Origin: Caulobacter rhizosphaerae
GTDB lineage: Bacteria > Pseudomonadota > Alphaproteobacteria > Caulobacterales > Caulobacteraceae
Direction of reading: 5' to 3'
Assembly (NCBI RefSeq): GCF_010977555.1
Contig: NZ_CP048815.1
Span: forward strand, 4,952,501 to 5,016,500
DNA length: 64,000 nucleotides
The position numbers and the translations under genes are program-made. The notes under the pieces are model-generated. The model saw only the letters and a program-made list of their open reading frames with translations, did no database searches and was not told the origin of the DNA. Below are positions 17,364 to 25,935 of the stretch, in pieces (position 1 is the first letter of the stretch; every line of letters starts with the position of its first letter).

Positions 17364-18185
17364 CTACGACTTGAAGCTAGGCCCGGGAATCGACGGCTCC
17401 AAGGGCTTTGCGGCATTTAGAGTACCCGGCGCCTTTCGAACAGGCGCCGCCCGGACCGGAGCGGGGCCGCCCGGCGAGGGCGCAAGCACCCCCGGCGCGA
17501 AAACCCGCACGCGGGCCCGGCTGCCCCGTGGCTTGACCGCGAAGGTCTGCTTGACGGCCTCCATCAGGATCAGACCGGCGAAACGCGGCCACAGGCGGGC
17601 GCCGACCTGCTCGAATCCCTCGGCCCAGCGTGCGGCCACGCCCATGGGCGGAGCGTAGAGCGCCCGCGTCCAGCCGGCGGGCTCCAGGTCGGCCTCCCGC
17701 AGCAGGGCCTCCAGCTGATGGCGGCTGAACGGCCGGCCGTGGCCGAACGGCGTGCTCTCGGCCCCGGCCCACAGGCCGTCGCGCGACGCCACCGCGACGA
17801 TCAGCCGGCCGGACGGCGCCATGACCCGCCAGAGCTCGCGCAGCACCGCGCCCGGATCGTCGGCCTCCTCCAGCGCGTGGACCGCCAGGATCCGGTCGAA
17901 CATGGCGTTGGGGAACGGCAGGGCGGTCTCCTCGACCAGGGTCGCGGCGTTGGCCCCGCCGGAGGGCCAGACCTCGACGCCCTGGGCCGCCGGCATGGCC
18001 GCCACCACCCGGCGCGCCTGGGGGCGGGCCTTGTCGAGGAACGGCGTGGCGTAGCCCAGGCCCAGCACGTCCAGCCCGCGCGCGTCGCCCCACGCCTCCT
18101 CGACCTTGCGGCCCAGCATCTCGCGGGCCGCGCGTCCGAGCGGACTGGCGTAGAAGGCTCTGAGATCGAGCACGTCGCGGCGCAT
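17364..18185 (-). CDS. Class I SAM-dependent methyltransferase
   Basis: A 273-residue Rossmann-fold methyltransferase. The SAM motif is LDVLGLGYATPFLD, the acidic strand follows, and motif IV/post-motif reads PFPNAMFDRILAVHALEEADDP, with LRELWRVMAPSGRLIVAV after it, as in Methyltransf_11 members. The C-terminal 60 residues are Pro/Ala/Arg-rich and probably disordered. The substrate is unknown. It is divergent from gloB over about 97 bp, an association I recall as common in alphaproteobacteria, and ends 29 bp from the PII gene on the same strand. Confidence 0.85.
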   Translation of the reverse strand: MRRDVLDLRAFYASPLGRAAREMLGRKVEEAWGDARGLDVLGLGYATPFLDKARPQARRVVAAMPAAQGVEVWPSGGANAATLVEETALPFPNAMFDRILAVHALEEADDPGAVLRELWRVMAPSGRLIVAVASRDGLWAGAESTPFGHGRPFSRHQLEALLREADLEPAGWTRALYAPPMGVAARWAEGFEQVGARLWPRFAGLILMEAVKQTFAVKPRGSRARVRVFAPGVLAPSPGGPAPVRAAPVRKAPGTLNAAKPLEPSIPGPSFKS

Positions 18186-18282
18186 TGAGTCTCCCGATCG
18201 ATCGCATCATCTATGTAGGCGGGCGGGTCCCTGGCGTCACGTCCCGCCCCACGAGAGCATGGCCCTGTCCGGAGTCGAAACC

Positions 18283-19029
18283 ATGTCGCTGACCGTTCAC
18301 CAGTTTCCCTGCCTGTCGGACAATTACGGCTTTCTCGTGCGCGACGACGCCACCGGGACGACGGCGACGATCGACACGCCCGACGCCGACGCGATCCTGG
18401 CGGAACTGGGCAAGCTGGGCTGGACGCTGGACCTGATCCTCAACACCCACTGGCATCCGGACCACGCCGGCGGCAACGCGGCGATCCAGGCGGCGACCGG
18501 CGCGACGATCGTCGGCCCCCAGGAGGTGACCCGGATCGCGCCGCTGGACCGCGCGGTGGGTCAGGGCGACACGGTGATGCTGGGCGAGACGCCCCTGTCG
18601 GTGATCGACACCGGCGGCCATACTTTGGGGCACATCGCCTATCACGACGCCGCGGATCGCATCGCCTTCGTCGGCGACACCCTGTTCGCCTTGGGCTGCG
18701 GCCGCTTGTTCGAGGGCACGGCCGAGCAGATGTGGGGGTCGCTGTCCAGGCTGACCGCTCTGCCGGACGACACCACCGTCTATTGCGCCCACGAATACAC
18801 CGCCTCCAACGCCCGCTTCGCCCTGTCGGTGGACGACGCCCCGGCGCTCAAGGATCGGGCCGAGGCGGTGTTCGCCGCCCGCGAGCGGGGTCAGCCGACC
18901 GTGCCGACCACCATCGGCCTGGAGAAGGCGACCAATCCCTTCTTGCGCGCGCCGCTGCTGCGCCCCCATCTGCCGCCGGCCGAGGCGTTCGGCGAGATTC
19001 GCGCCGCCAAGGACGGCTTCAAGGGATGA
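18283..19029 (+). CDS. gloB: Hydroxyacylglutathione hydrolase (glyoxalase II)
   Basis: A 248-residue metallo-beta-lactamase-fold enzyme that hydrolyses S-lactoylglutathione to lactate and glutathione in methylglyoxal detoxification. The dinuclear metal motif THWHPDH is at 55-61. Downstream ligands are in GGHTLGH, FVGDTLF and CAHEYT. The C-terminal glyoxalase II domain ends with NPFLRA and is of normal length. The ATG at 18283 (MSLTVHQ) has GGAG eight bases upstream, better than an ATG eight codons earlier. The stop overlaps the cupin gene's ATG. Confidence 0.94.
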   Translation: MSLTVHQFPCLSDNYGFLVRDDATGTTATIDTPDADAILAELGKLGWTLDLILNTHWHPDHAGGNAAIQAATGATIVGPQEVTRIAPLDRAVGQGDTVMLGETPLSVIDTGGHTLGHIAYHDAADRIAFVGDTLFALGCGRLFEGTAEQMWGSLSRLTALPDDTTVYCAHEYTASNARFALSVDDAPALKDRAEAVFAARERGQPTVPTTIGLEKATNPFLRAPLLRPHLPPAEAFGEIRAAKDGFKG

Positions 19030-19493
19030 GCTTTATGGGTTCTGGCCCCCAGGGCCTTTCCGGGGATCTGGGCGGCAAGGAGATCGTCCGCCTGCTCGAC
19101 CTTCAGCCGCACCCCGAGGGCGGCTGGTATCGCCGGACCTTCGAGGACGAGACGCTGATCGACGGCCGTCCGGCCTCGACCGCGATCTACTACCTGCTGC
19201 AGGCCGAGGAGATGTCGGCATGGCACCGGATCGACGCTGTCGAGACCTGGCACTGGTACGCCGGCGCGCCGATCTCCCTGACCCTGGCCCCGCCCGACGG
19301 CGTCGGCATGACCGCCCACACCCTGGGCCCGGACCTGCGCGCCGGCTGCCGGCCGCAGCTGATCGTGCCGACCGGCTGGTGGCAGACCGCCGTCAGTCTG
19401 GGGGCCTGGACCCTGGTCGGCTGCACCGTGGCGCCGGGCTTCCGGTTCGAGGGCTTCGAACTGGCGCCGGAGGGATGGCGGCCGATGGCATAG
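19026..19493 (+). CDS. Cupin domain protein, DUF985 family
   Basis: A 155-residue double-stranded beta-helix protein. It shows the DUF985 pattern: LDLQPHPEGGWYRRTF, STAIYYLL, SAWHRIDAVETWHWYAG with the His/Glu cluster, and a late VGCTVAPGFRFEGFEL. Function is unproven; relatives are described as sugar-epimerase-like cupins. The ATG overlaps the gloB stop by 4 bp, so the two are coupled, which could hint at a role near glutathione adduct or aldehyde metabolism (inference). Confidence 0.88.
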   Translation: MSFMGSGPQGLSGDLGGKEIVRLLDLQPHPEGGWYRRTFEDETLIDGRPASTAIYYLLQAEEMSAWHRIDAVETWHWYAGAPISLTLAPPDGVGMTAHTLGPDLRAGCRPQLIVPTGWWQTAVSLGAWTLVGCTVAPGFRFEGFELAPEGWRPMA

Positions 19494-19498
19494 GCTTC

Positions 19499-19597
19499 GC
19501 GTCCTTCGAGACTCGGCTACGCCTCGCACCTCAGGATGAGGACTTCAGCAAACGCTCCTCATCCTGAGGCGCCCGCGCGGCGGGCCTCGAAGGACGC
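19499..19597. repeat. Dispersed palindromic intergenic repeat, copy B
   Basis: The same family as the element at 16876-16982: outer arms GCGTCCTTCGAG and CTCGAAGGACGC, inner arms CCTCAGGATGAGGA and TCCTCATCCTGAGG. It lies directly after the cupin stop and before a factor-independent terminator of the convergent POT gene. Confidence 0.85.
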
Positions 19598-19611
19598 AGA
19601 GCGCCACCAAG

Positions 19612-19643
19612 AAAAAAGGCCCCGGAGCGATCCGGGGCCTTTT
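19612..19643. terminator. Rho-independent terminator (bidirectional)
   Basis: A 9-bp perfect GC stem, GGCCCCGGA (19618-19626) with TCCGGGGCC (19631-19639), and a GCGA loop. It is flanked by six A on the left, read as U6 by leftward transcripts, and TTTT on the right. It lies 4 bp past the POT gene stop, so it is mainly the terminator of that gene. Confidence 0.9.
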
Positions 19644-19646
19644 GCC

Positions 19647-21548
19647 TTACGGCGCGACCGAAGCCGGTTCGGCGGCGAGTTCGGGGTTGGTGTCGTCCGA
19701 GCCGTGCGACCACTTCTTGAGGATCGGCGACAGGGCCAGGAACAGCACGCCGATGGCGATCGCCACCAGGCCGATGACCTTGAACACCAGCAGCGACTGG
19801 GTCATGGCCGCGGCCGGGTCCAGCACCTGGCCGCCGATGGTCTCGCTGGAGGCGATGGCCGCGATCCAGCTGCCGAACAGGTTGGCCATGGCCAGGGCCA
19901 TGTACCAGACGGCCATGACGAACGAGACGATCGACAGCGGCGACAGCTTGGTCATCTGCGACAGCCCCACCGGCGACATGAACATCTCGCCGGAGGTGTG
20001 CAGCATGTACATCAGGATCAGGAAGATCAGCGGCATCCGGAACGCGCCGTCGGCGAAGTGGGCGCCGATCAGCAGGATCAGGAAGCCCGCCCCCACCTGG
20101 ATCAGCGACAGGCCGAACTTGACCATCGGCCCCGGATTGCGGCCGCGCCGGCCCAGCACCGTCCAGAGGGCGGCGAACACCGGGGCGAAGATCAGGATCC
20201 AGCCGGCGTTGATCGCCTGGGTCTGAGCGGCGTTGAAGGCGGTGTTGACCCACAGCTTGCCCGCCGGGTTCAGGCCCGCCGCCGTCAGTTGCTCGGGCGA
20301 GCCCAGCACGACGGCGCCGCCGAACCACTGCACCGGGTGCGACAGCAGGGTCAGGTTGACGTTGGTGGCGGCGAACAGGTTCAGGGACGAGCCGGCCTGT
20401 TCGAACAGGGTCCAGAACACCACCGCGCCCAGCACCAGCACCGTGGCCAGCAGCAGCCGCTCGCGCTCGACCTTCTCGCACTTGGCGAAGGCGAACCACA
20501 GGATGTAGCCCAGCGAGCCGAACATGCCGGCGACCAGGGTGGCGCTGACCACCGGGGTGTACTGCACCAGGAAGAAGATCAGCCCGACCACGCCCAGCGA
20601 GGCGGCGTAGATCAGGCCCTCGCGGTTGACCGGCCCCAGGACCGGGGCCTTCAGCTTGGGCAGTTCCGGCGGCTCGCCCTTGCCCAGCAGCCAGGGCTTG
20701 CCCAGCACGAAGGCCACGAAGCCGGCCAGCATGCCCAGGCCCGCGGCCCCGAAGCCCGCCGACCAGCCGAAATTGACGCCGAGCAGGCCGCAAAGGATCG
20801 CCGCCCAGAACGAACCCAGGTTGATGCCGTAGTAATAGAGGGTGAAACCCGGATCGCGGCGCGGGTCGCCCTGCGGATAGAGCTGGCCGACCAGGGTGGC
20901 GACATTGGCTTTCATGAAGCCGACGCCCACGATGATCAGCGCCAGGGCCAGCCAGAAGATGTTCAGGTACAGCGGGTCGCGGTCCTTGACGCCCAGCTTG
21001 TACTGGCCCTTGGGCAGGACGCCGGGCAGCGCGGCTTGCGCCGGCAGGTTCTTGATCTCGAAGTCGCCCTTGTCGTTGGCGGCGACCTCATAGGGCTTGT
21101 CGCCCACGATGATCCTGGCCACGCGCGCCTCCCCGCGGCCCTCGACCTTGAAGTCGTAGGTCTGGCTGGCGTAGGTCAGCGTCTGGGTGGCCGGATGGCC
21201 CTCGACCGCCATGGCCAGGTGCCCGGCCACCAGCAGGATGGCGCCGAAGGCCACGGCCTTGCGGGTGCCCAGATAGCGGTCGGCCAGGAAGCCGCCGAGC
21301 AGCGGCACGATATAGACCAGGGAGGTGTAGGAGCCGTAGTGGCCGCTGGCGACCTTGGGGTCGAACAGGAAGTGCTGGGTCAGGTAGAAGATCAGCAGCC
21401 CGCGCATGCCGTAGTACGAGAAGCGCTCCCACATCTCAGCCAGGAAGCAGATGATCAGGCCGCGCGGATGGCCTCGCAGCAGCTGGATGAGCACGGGTAC
21501 GCCGGTCACCAGGGTGACCAGAATGCCGACGGCGACAACGATATTCAT
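19647..21548 (-). CDS. POT/PTR2-family proton-coupled oligopeptide transporter
   Basis: A 633-residue member of the proton-dependent peptide transporter family. The ExxER proton-coupling motif is in EMWERFSYYG (about residues 38-47), followed by GGFLADRYLGTRKAV and a long series of membrane helices typical of POT members. A soluble insert of about 70 residues between early helices (from TYASQTYDFKVEG to VKDRDPLYLN) makes it longer than the classic 500-residue DtpA type. It should import di- and tripeptides with protons. A strong terminator follows the gene. Confidence 0.92.
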   Translation of the reverse strand: MNIVVAVGILVTLVTGVPVLIQLLRGHPRGLIICFLAEMWERFSYYGMRGLLIFYLTQHFLFDPKVASGHYGSYTSLVYIVPLLGGFLADRYLGTRKAVAFGAILLVAGHLAMAVEGHPATQTLTYASQTYDFKVEGRGEARVARIIVGDKPYEVAANDKGDFEIKNLPAQAALPGVLPKGQYKLGVKDRDPLYLNIFWLALALIIVGVGFMKANVATLVGQLYPQGDPRRDPGFTLYYYGINLGSFWAAILCGLLGVNFGWSAGFGAAGLGMLAGFVAFVLGKPWLLGKGEPPELPKLKAPVLGPVNREGLIYAASLGVVGLIFFLVQYTPVVSATLVAGMFGSLGYILWFAFAKCEKVERERLLLATVLVLGAVVFWTLFEQAGSSLNLFAATNVNLTLLSHPVQWFGGAVVLGSPEQLTAAGLNPAGKLWVNTAFNAAQTQAINAGWILIFAPVFAALWTVLGRRGRNPGPMVKFGLSLIQVGAGFLILLIGAHFADGAFRMPLIFLILMYMLHTSGEMFMSPVGLSQMTKLSPLSIVSFVMAVWYMALAMANLFGSWIAAIASSETIGGQVLDPAAAMTQSLLVFKVIGLVAIAIGVLFLALSPILKKWSHGSDDTNPELAAEPASVAP

Positions 21549-21732
21549 TCACGAACCTTGAAACGTACAAGCGGTGGGGCGACCAGCAGGTGGTTTCGCC
21601 CTCCCCTCCCCAATTGGCGGGGAGAAGATCACGGCGCTTTGCGTTTCACAAGCAATGGCTTGCCGCGCCGGAGCCCCGTTCCCGTCCCGCGCGTTTGATA
21701 GGCGTCACCTCGTCTCACGGGAGAATTCAGCC

Positions 21733-22392
21733 ATGGACGCCACCCATCAGGACCATCCGATCACCTGCGCCAAGGAGCCCGGCCGGGTCCAGGTGCTGTT
21801 CGAGGGCCACAGCATCGCCACCAGCGACGACGTGCTGGTGCTGCGCGAGGAAGGGCATGACCCCGTCCGCTACTTCCCGCGCGAGCACGTGGCCATGGCC
21901 TTCCTGAAGAAGACCGACAAGGTCACCCACTGTCCCCACAAGGGCCAGGCCTCGTACTACACGATCATGCGCGACCGGCAGATCATCGAGAACGCCGTCT
22001 GGTCGTACGAGGACCCGCTGCCCGGCATGGGCCAGATCGCCGGCCGGCTGGCCTTCTATCCCGAGCATTTCGACTTCCAGGTCGGCGCCCAGTCGGCGTC
22101 GGACACCGAGGCGCTCGAGCACGGCCGGACGGAGGCGGCCAACGCGCCGGGGAGCAACGGCCGGCCCGACTCGGGTTGGGCGCCAGCCCAGGGTCGCGGG
22201 GCGGAGCGCTCGTTCGCGCCCGGCGTCGACGAGGTGGTCCGGCATACCGACAGCGGCTCGGGCGCCAGCCAGGCCGAGCATTGGGACGCCAACGTCTCGA
22301 TGCCGGACGACGAGGCCTGGGAAGGCGACGACATCCGCGAGGACCGCCCTCCGACGGTGGCCAAGCCTTACGAGGGAACCGGATCGATCTGA
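21733..22392 (+). CDS. DUF427 domain protein
   Basis: A 219-residue protein whose first 110 residues match the DUF427 beta fold: GRVQVLFEGHSIATSDDVLVL, RYFPREHV, THCPHKGQASYYT and AVWSYEDP...AGRLAFYPEHFD. The remaining half is low-complexity, acidic and Gly/Ser-rich and probably disordered. DUF427 proteins are common in bacteria and have no agreed function. Start ATG 21733. It is divergent from the POT gene over 184 bp. Confidence 0.85.
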   Translation: MDATHQDHPITCAKEPGRVQVLFEGHSIATSDDVLVLREEGHDPVRYFPREHVAMAFLKKTDKVTHCPHKGQASYYTIMRDRQIIENAVWSYEDPLPGMGQIAGRLAFYPEHFDFQVGAQSASDTEALEHGRTEAANAPGSNGRPDSGWAPAQGRGAERSFAPGVDEVVRHTDSGSGASQAEHWDANVSMPDDEAWEGDDIREDRPPTVAKPYEGTGSI

Positions 22393-22504
22393 ACGCCGCC
22401 GTGGAACCTCGAGCGTAAAACGTTCGTTAACCTATGAAGCGCTGCAATGACCGCAACACTCGAGCTTGAAGCCTCCCCAAGAGAGGCGTCCTGGGAGAAA
22501 CGTC

Positions 22505-22663
22505 GTGGCTTACATCGGTTATGATTCCGGTTTGCGTCCCCCTTCCGGCCGGACGCAGTCCCGCCCCGCCCGCGCCAGGTTCGCCTGGGAACGGCTGGGG
22601 CTGGTGGCGGCCAGCATCCTGGCCTGGGTCGCGATCATCGCCGGGGTCCGCGCGATCCTCTAG
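22505..22663 (+). CDS. Small single-pass membrane protein
   Basis: A 52-residue product from a GTG at 22505 with GGGAG eight bases upstream (reading MAYIGYDSG); an in-frame ATG at 22466 would add 13 residues. A basic, Pro/Arg-rich N-terminal half is followed by a hydrophobic C-terminal helix (LGLVAASILAWVAIIAGVRAIL). I do not recognise the family. It resembles the many small alphaproteobacterial tail-anchored proteins of unknown role. Confidence 0.6.
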   Translation: MAYIGYDSGLRPPSGRTQSRPARARFAWERLGLVAASILAWVAIIAGVRAIL

Positions 22664-22684
22664 GGCGGCGCGCTGGGTCCAAAC

Positions 22685-24043
22685 TCAGTACGCGAAGTCC
22701 TCGAACACCCGGCTGATGTCGCCCTTCCACGCGCCTTCGTACAGCGCCAGCAGCCGTTCGGCCGGCGTGACGCCGGTCTCCGCGATCTCCTCCAGGTCGC
22801 CCAGATAGATCGTCTCGTCCAGGAAACCGCCGTTCAGGTGGGCGCGGGCCTTGAGGCCCTGCTTGGCGATGGCCACGAAGTCCTTGGCCACGTCCTGAGC
22901 CGAACGCCCCGCGACCTGGGCCTTGAGGCCCAGCCTCGGCACGTCGCGGCGCAGGCCGGCGCGATCTTCGGCCGTCCAGTCCTTGCAGAGGTCCCAGGCC
23001 GCGGCCAGGGCCGCATCGTCGTAGAACACCCCGGTCCATAGGGCCGGCAGGGCGCAGAGGCGGCTCCACGGCCCGGCGTCGGCGCCGCGCATTTCCAGGT
23101 AGGTCTTCAGGCGGACTTCCGGGAACAGGGTGGTGGTGTGGTCGGCCCAGTCCTTGATCGATGCGCGCTCGCCCGGCAGCTCGGGGATCTTGCCGTCGAT
23201 GAAGTCGCGGAAGCTGCGACCGGCGAGATCGATGTACTTATCGCCGCGCTTGGCGAAGTACATCGGCACGTCCAGGGCGTAGCGGGCGTAGCGCTCGAAG
23301 TCGAAGCCGTCCTCGAACACGAAGTCCAGCAGGCCCGTGCGGTCGGCGTCGGTGTCGGTCCAGACATTGGCGCGGGCCGACAGGAAGCCGTTGGGCTTGC
23401 CTTCGGTGAACGGCGAATTGGCGAACAGGGCGGTGGCGATCGGCTGCAGGGCCAGGCTCATCCGGAACTTGGCGACCATGTCGGCTTCGCTGGAGAAGTC
23501 GAGATTGGCCTGCACCGTGCAGGTGCGCAGCATCATGTCCAGGCCCAGGCCGCCGACCTTGGGCATGTAGTTGCGCATGATGACATAGCGGCCCTTGGGC
23601 ATGACCGGCACCTCGTCCCGCCGCCACAGCGGCGAGAAGCCCAGGCCCAGGAAGCCCAGGCCCAGCTCGTCGGCCACGGTCTTGACCTCGTCCAGGTGCT
23701 GGCCGGTCTCCTCGCAGATGTCGTGCATGGTCTTGAGCGGCGCGCCGCTCAGCTCGAACTGGCCGCCCGGCTCCAGGCTGACATTGGCGCCGTTGCGCTC
23801 CAGGCCGATGATCGTCGGCCCCTCCATCACCGGCTTCCAGCCGAAGCGCTGCAGCCCAGTCAGCAGGGCGTGGACGCCCTTGTCGCCTTCGTAGGGAACC
23901 GGCGCGTGCGAGCCCAGGTAGAAGCCGAACTTCTCGTGCTCGGCGCCGACCCGGAACTGGTCCTTGGGCTTGGAGCCCTGGGCGAAATAGGCGGTCAGAT
24001 CGTCCAGCGTCAGCGGACGCTCCTGGCTCACGGTTTCGGCCAT
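22685..24043 (-). CDS. gshA: Glutamate--cysteine ligase (proteobacterial/plant type)
   Basis: First and rate-limiting step of glutathione synthesis: ATP-dependent joining of Glu and Cys. The 452-residue product has RVGAEHEKFGF with the metal-binding Glu pair, the segment EPGGQFELSGAP, GFSPLW, MPKGRY, and a late LEMRGADAGPW, as in the plant/alphaproteobacterial GshA branch rather than the E. coli type. It stands alone on the minus strand. Together with ggt and gloB the window covers making, using and degrading glutathione, though these genes are not in one operon. Confidence 0.93.
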   Translation of the reverse strand: MAETVSQERPLTLDDLTAYFAQGSKPKDQFRVGAEHEKFGFYLGSHAPVPYEGDKGVHALLTGLQRFGWKPVMEGPTIIGLERNGANVSLEPGGQFELSGAPLKTMHDICEETGQHLDEVKTVADELGLGFLGLGFSPLWRRDEVPVMPKGRYVIMRNYMPKVGGLGLDMMLRTCTVQANLDFSSEADMVAKFRMSLALQPIATALFANSPFTEGKPNGFLSARANVWTDTDADRTGLLDFVFEDGFDFERYARYALDVPMYFAKRGDKYIDLAGRSFRDFIDGKIPELPGERASIKDWADHTTTLFPEVRLKTYLEMRGADAGPWSRLCALPALWTGVFYDDAALAAAWDLCKDWTAEDRAGLRRDVPRLGLKAQVAGRSAQDVAKDFVAIAKQGLKARAHLNGGFLDETIYLGDLEEIAETGVTPAERLLALYEGAWKGDISRVFEDFAY

Positions 24044-24209
24044 CGGCCCCTCCCCAAAACACGCTTCAAGAAGGGAGGGAAGCTCCCTCCGACCAGGCCG
24101 CGAACTGTCGTGCTGCGCAGTTGGGCGTTTTCTTAGCGAACCTCAAGGGGCGCGGACAGGGTTTCGCGCCAGGCGAGGCCCGCTTGCGGAAACGTAGTCT
24201 CAAATCACA

Positions 24210-24248
24210 CCGTCATTCCGGGTCCTGTTGTTCAGACCGGGATGACGG
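24210..24248. repeat. Short inverted repeat between gshA and rsmE
   Basis: Arms CCGTCATTCCGGGTC (24210-24224) and GACCGGGATGACGG (24235-24248) pair with a one-base bulge. The arms resemble the REP-like unit used in other gaps of this window. It lies 25 bp beyond the rsmE stop and may terminate rsmE. The rest of the gap (24044-24209) shows nothing I can name. Confidence 0.6.
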
Positions 24249-24272
24249 TTGAAAGAGGCAGGATCCGGCGCC

Positions 24273-24989
24273 CTACCGCCAATCCCCGGCCGCCGCCTGC
24301 CACAGGGTCATCGCCGCGATGGCCGCCGTGTCCGCCCGCAGGATGCGCGGGCCCAGCGAGACCGGGATCACGAACGGCAGCGACCGCAAGCGCTCACGCT
24401 CCTCCGGGGCGAAGCCGCCTTCGGGGCCGATCAGGATCGCGGCCGGCGCGCCGGTCTCCGCCAGCGCCTCTATCATCGACCGGGCGTCGCCGCCCTCGTC
24501 GCAGAAGACCAGGCGGCGGGCCGGGTCCCAGCTGTCGAGGATCTTGTCCAGCTTCTGCGGGTCGTCGACGGCCGGGACGTCCAGCCGGCCGGTCTGCTCG
24601 GCGGCCTCGATGGCGATGGCGTCCAGGCGGCCCAGCTTGACGAAGTCGACATTAGTCCGCCGGGTCTGGGTCAGGCGCACCCGCCGGGCGCCCAGTTCGG
24701 CGGCCTTCTCGACGATGGTCTCGACCCGGCCCCGCTTGACCATGGCGATCACCAGGTCGAGGTCGGGACCATAGGCCTGGGGCCGCGTCTGTTCCTCGGC
24801 CTTCAGCACGCAACCGCGCTTGCCCGCCTCGGCCAGGCTGCAGCGCCATTCGCCGTCCTGGCCGTTGAACACCAGGATCTCGTCGCCGACCGACAGCCGC
24901 ATCACCGCGGTCAGGTAGCGCGACTGGTCGATGGTGGGCGCGACGCCGGCGCCGGCCTTGAGCGGATGCGGAACGAACAGACGGATCAT
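24273..24989 (-). CDS. rsmE: 16S rRNA (uracil(1498)-N3)-methyltransferase
   Basis: A 238-residue SPOUT-class RNA methyltransferase. It has an N-terminal PUA-like domain (IRLFVPHPLKAGAG ... HLTAVMRL-like region) and the C-terminal knot with ILIGPEGGFAPEERE and SLGPRILRADTAAIAA, the SAM-binding signatures of RsmE. It methylates U1498 in the 30S decoding centre. It is divergent from ppk2 across 46 bp. Confidence 0.94.
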   Translation of the reverse strand: MIRLFVPHPLKAGAGVAPTIDQSRYLTAVMRLSVGDEILVFNGQDGEWRCSLAEAGKRGCVLKAEEQTRPQAYGPDLDLVIAMVKRGRVETIVEKAAELGARRVRLTQTRRTNVDFVKLGRLDAIAIEAAEQTGRLDVPAVDDPQKLDKILDSWDPARRLVFCDEGGDARSMIEALAETGAPAAILIGPEGGFAPEERERLRSLPFVIPVSLGPRILRADTAAIAAMTLWQAAAGDWR

Positions 24990-25035
24990 GCCGACCTTCT
25001 AGCGCAACTGGATGTTCCGGGGGTAGGCTCGACGG

Positions 25036-25797
25036 ATGAGCAAGTCCGAAGACTACGAAGCCGAGCTCCGCGTCCTGCAGCTGGCGATGATCGGCCTGCA
25101 GCGCCAGGCGATCAAGGAAGGCTGGAAGACCGTCACCCTGTTCGAGGGCCGCGACGCGGCCGGCAAGGACGGGGCGATCGCCCGCCTGACCGAGCACGCC
25201 CACCGCCGCGCCACCCAGGTGATCTCCCTGCCCGCCCCCAACGAGCGCGAGCGCAGCGAGTGGTACTTCCAGCGCTATGTCCGCTATCTGCCCGGGGCCG
25301 GCGAGGCCGTGGTCTTCAACCGCTCCTGGTACAACCGGGCCGGGGTCGAGCGGGTGATGGGCTTTTCCACGCCGCACGAGCAGGAGCAGTTCCTGCGCGA
25401 CGTGCCGGCCTTCGAGCTGATGTTGGTCGACAACGGGATCAAGCTGACCAAGTTCTGGCTCGACATCGACCAGGACACCCAGGCCGAACGCCTGCAGGCC
25501 CGCCGCGACGAGCCGCTGAAGGCCTTCAAGGTCAGCGACCTGGACGCCGTGGCCCAGGCCAAGTGGGATGACTATTCGGCGGCCCGCGACGAGATGCTGA
25601 TCCGTACGCACTCCACGCCCGTTCCGTGGATCTGCGTGCGCGCCAACCACAAGAAAGCGGCGCGGCTGAACATCCTGCGCTGGCTGCTGCACGTCTCGGC
25701 CCCGAAGAAGCTGCTCAAGGGCGTTCCGAAACCGGACCCGGAGGTGATCTTCAAGTTCGAGCCGGCGGCCCTGACGGACGGACGGCTGGCGAAGTAG
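25036..25797 (+). CDS. ppk2: Polyphosphate kinase 2 family protein
   Basis: A 253-residue P-loop kinase of the PPK2 family, which uses polyphosphate to phosphorylate nucleoside mono- or diphosphates. The Walker A region is FEGRDAAGKDGAI (about 35-47), the lid/Arg-rich part covers LPAPNERERSEWYFQRYVRYLP, the conserved FNRSWYNRAGVERVMGF follows, and FWLDIDQDTQAERLQAR precedes the C-terminal helices. Single-domain length points to class I or III. The subclass, and thus the preferred nucleotide, cannot be fixed by eye. Confidence 0.92.
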   Translation: MSKSEDYEAELRVLQLAMIGLQRQAIKEGWKTVTLFEGRDAAGKDGAIARLTEHAHRRATQVISLPAPNERERSEWYFQRYVRYLPGAGEAVVFNRSWYNRAGVERVMGFSTPHEQEQFLRDVPAFELMLVDNGIKLTKFWLDIDQDTQAERLQARRDEPLKAFKVSDLDAVAQAKWDDYSAARDEMLIRTHSTPVPWICVRANHKKAARLNILRWLLHVSAPKKLLKGVPKPDPEVIFKFEPAALTDGRLAK

Positions 25798-25798
25798 A

Positions 25799-25935
25799 TC
25801 CTCCCCGTGTGGGGGAGGTGTCGGCGTAGCCGACGGAGGGGGGCGTGATCGAGAGTTCGCCACCGCCAGAATCTACCGCCCAAAGACTCCCCTCACCGAT
25901 CGCTGCGCGATCGCCTCCTCCACAGGGGGAGGGTC
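25799..25935. repeat. Composite palindromic repeat region after ppk2
   Basis: Several small palindromes: CCTCCCCGTGTGGGGGAGG at 25801-25819, GTCGGC-GTA-GCCGAC just after it, GATCGCTGCGCGATC, and a CCTCCACAGGGGGAGG-like unit near 25918. It fills the whole gap between the convergent ppk2 and aldo/keto reductase stops. The CCTCCCC...GGGGGAGG unit recurs at 39161-39278, 45615-45747 and 63916-64000. Confidence 0.7.
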
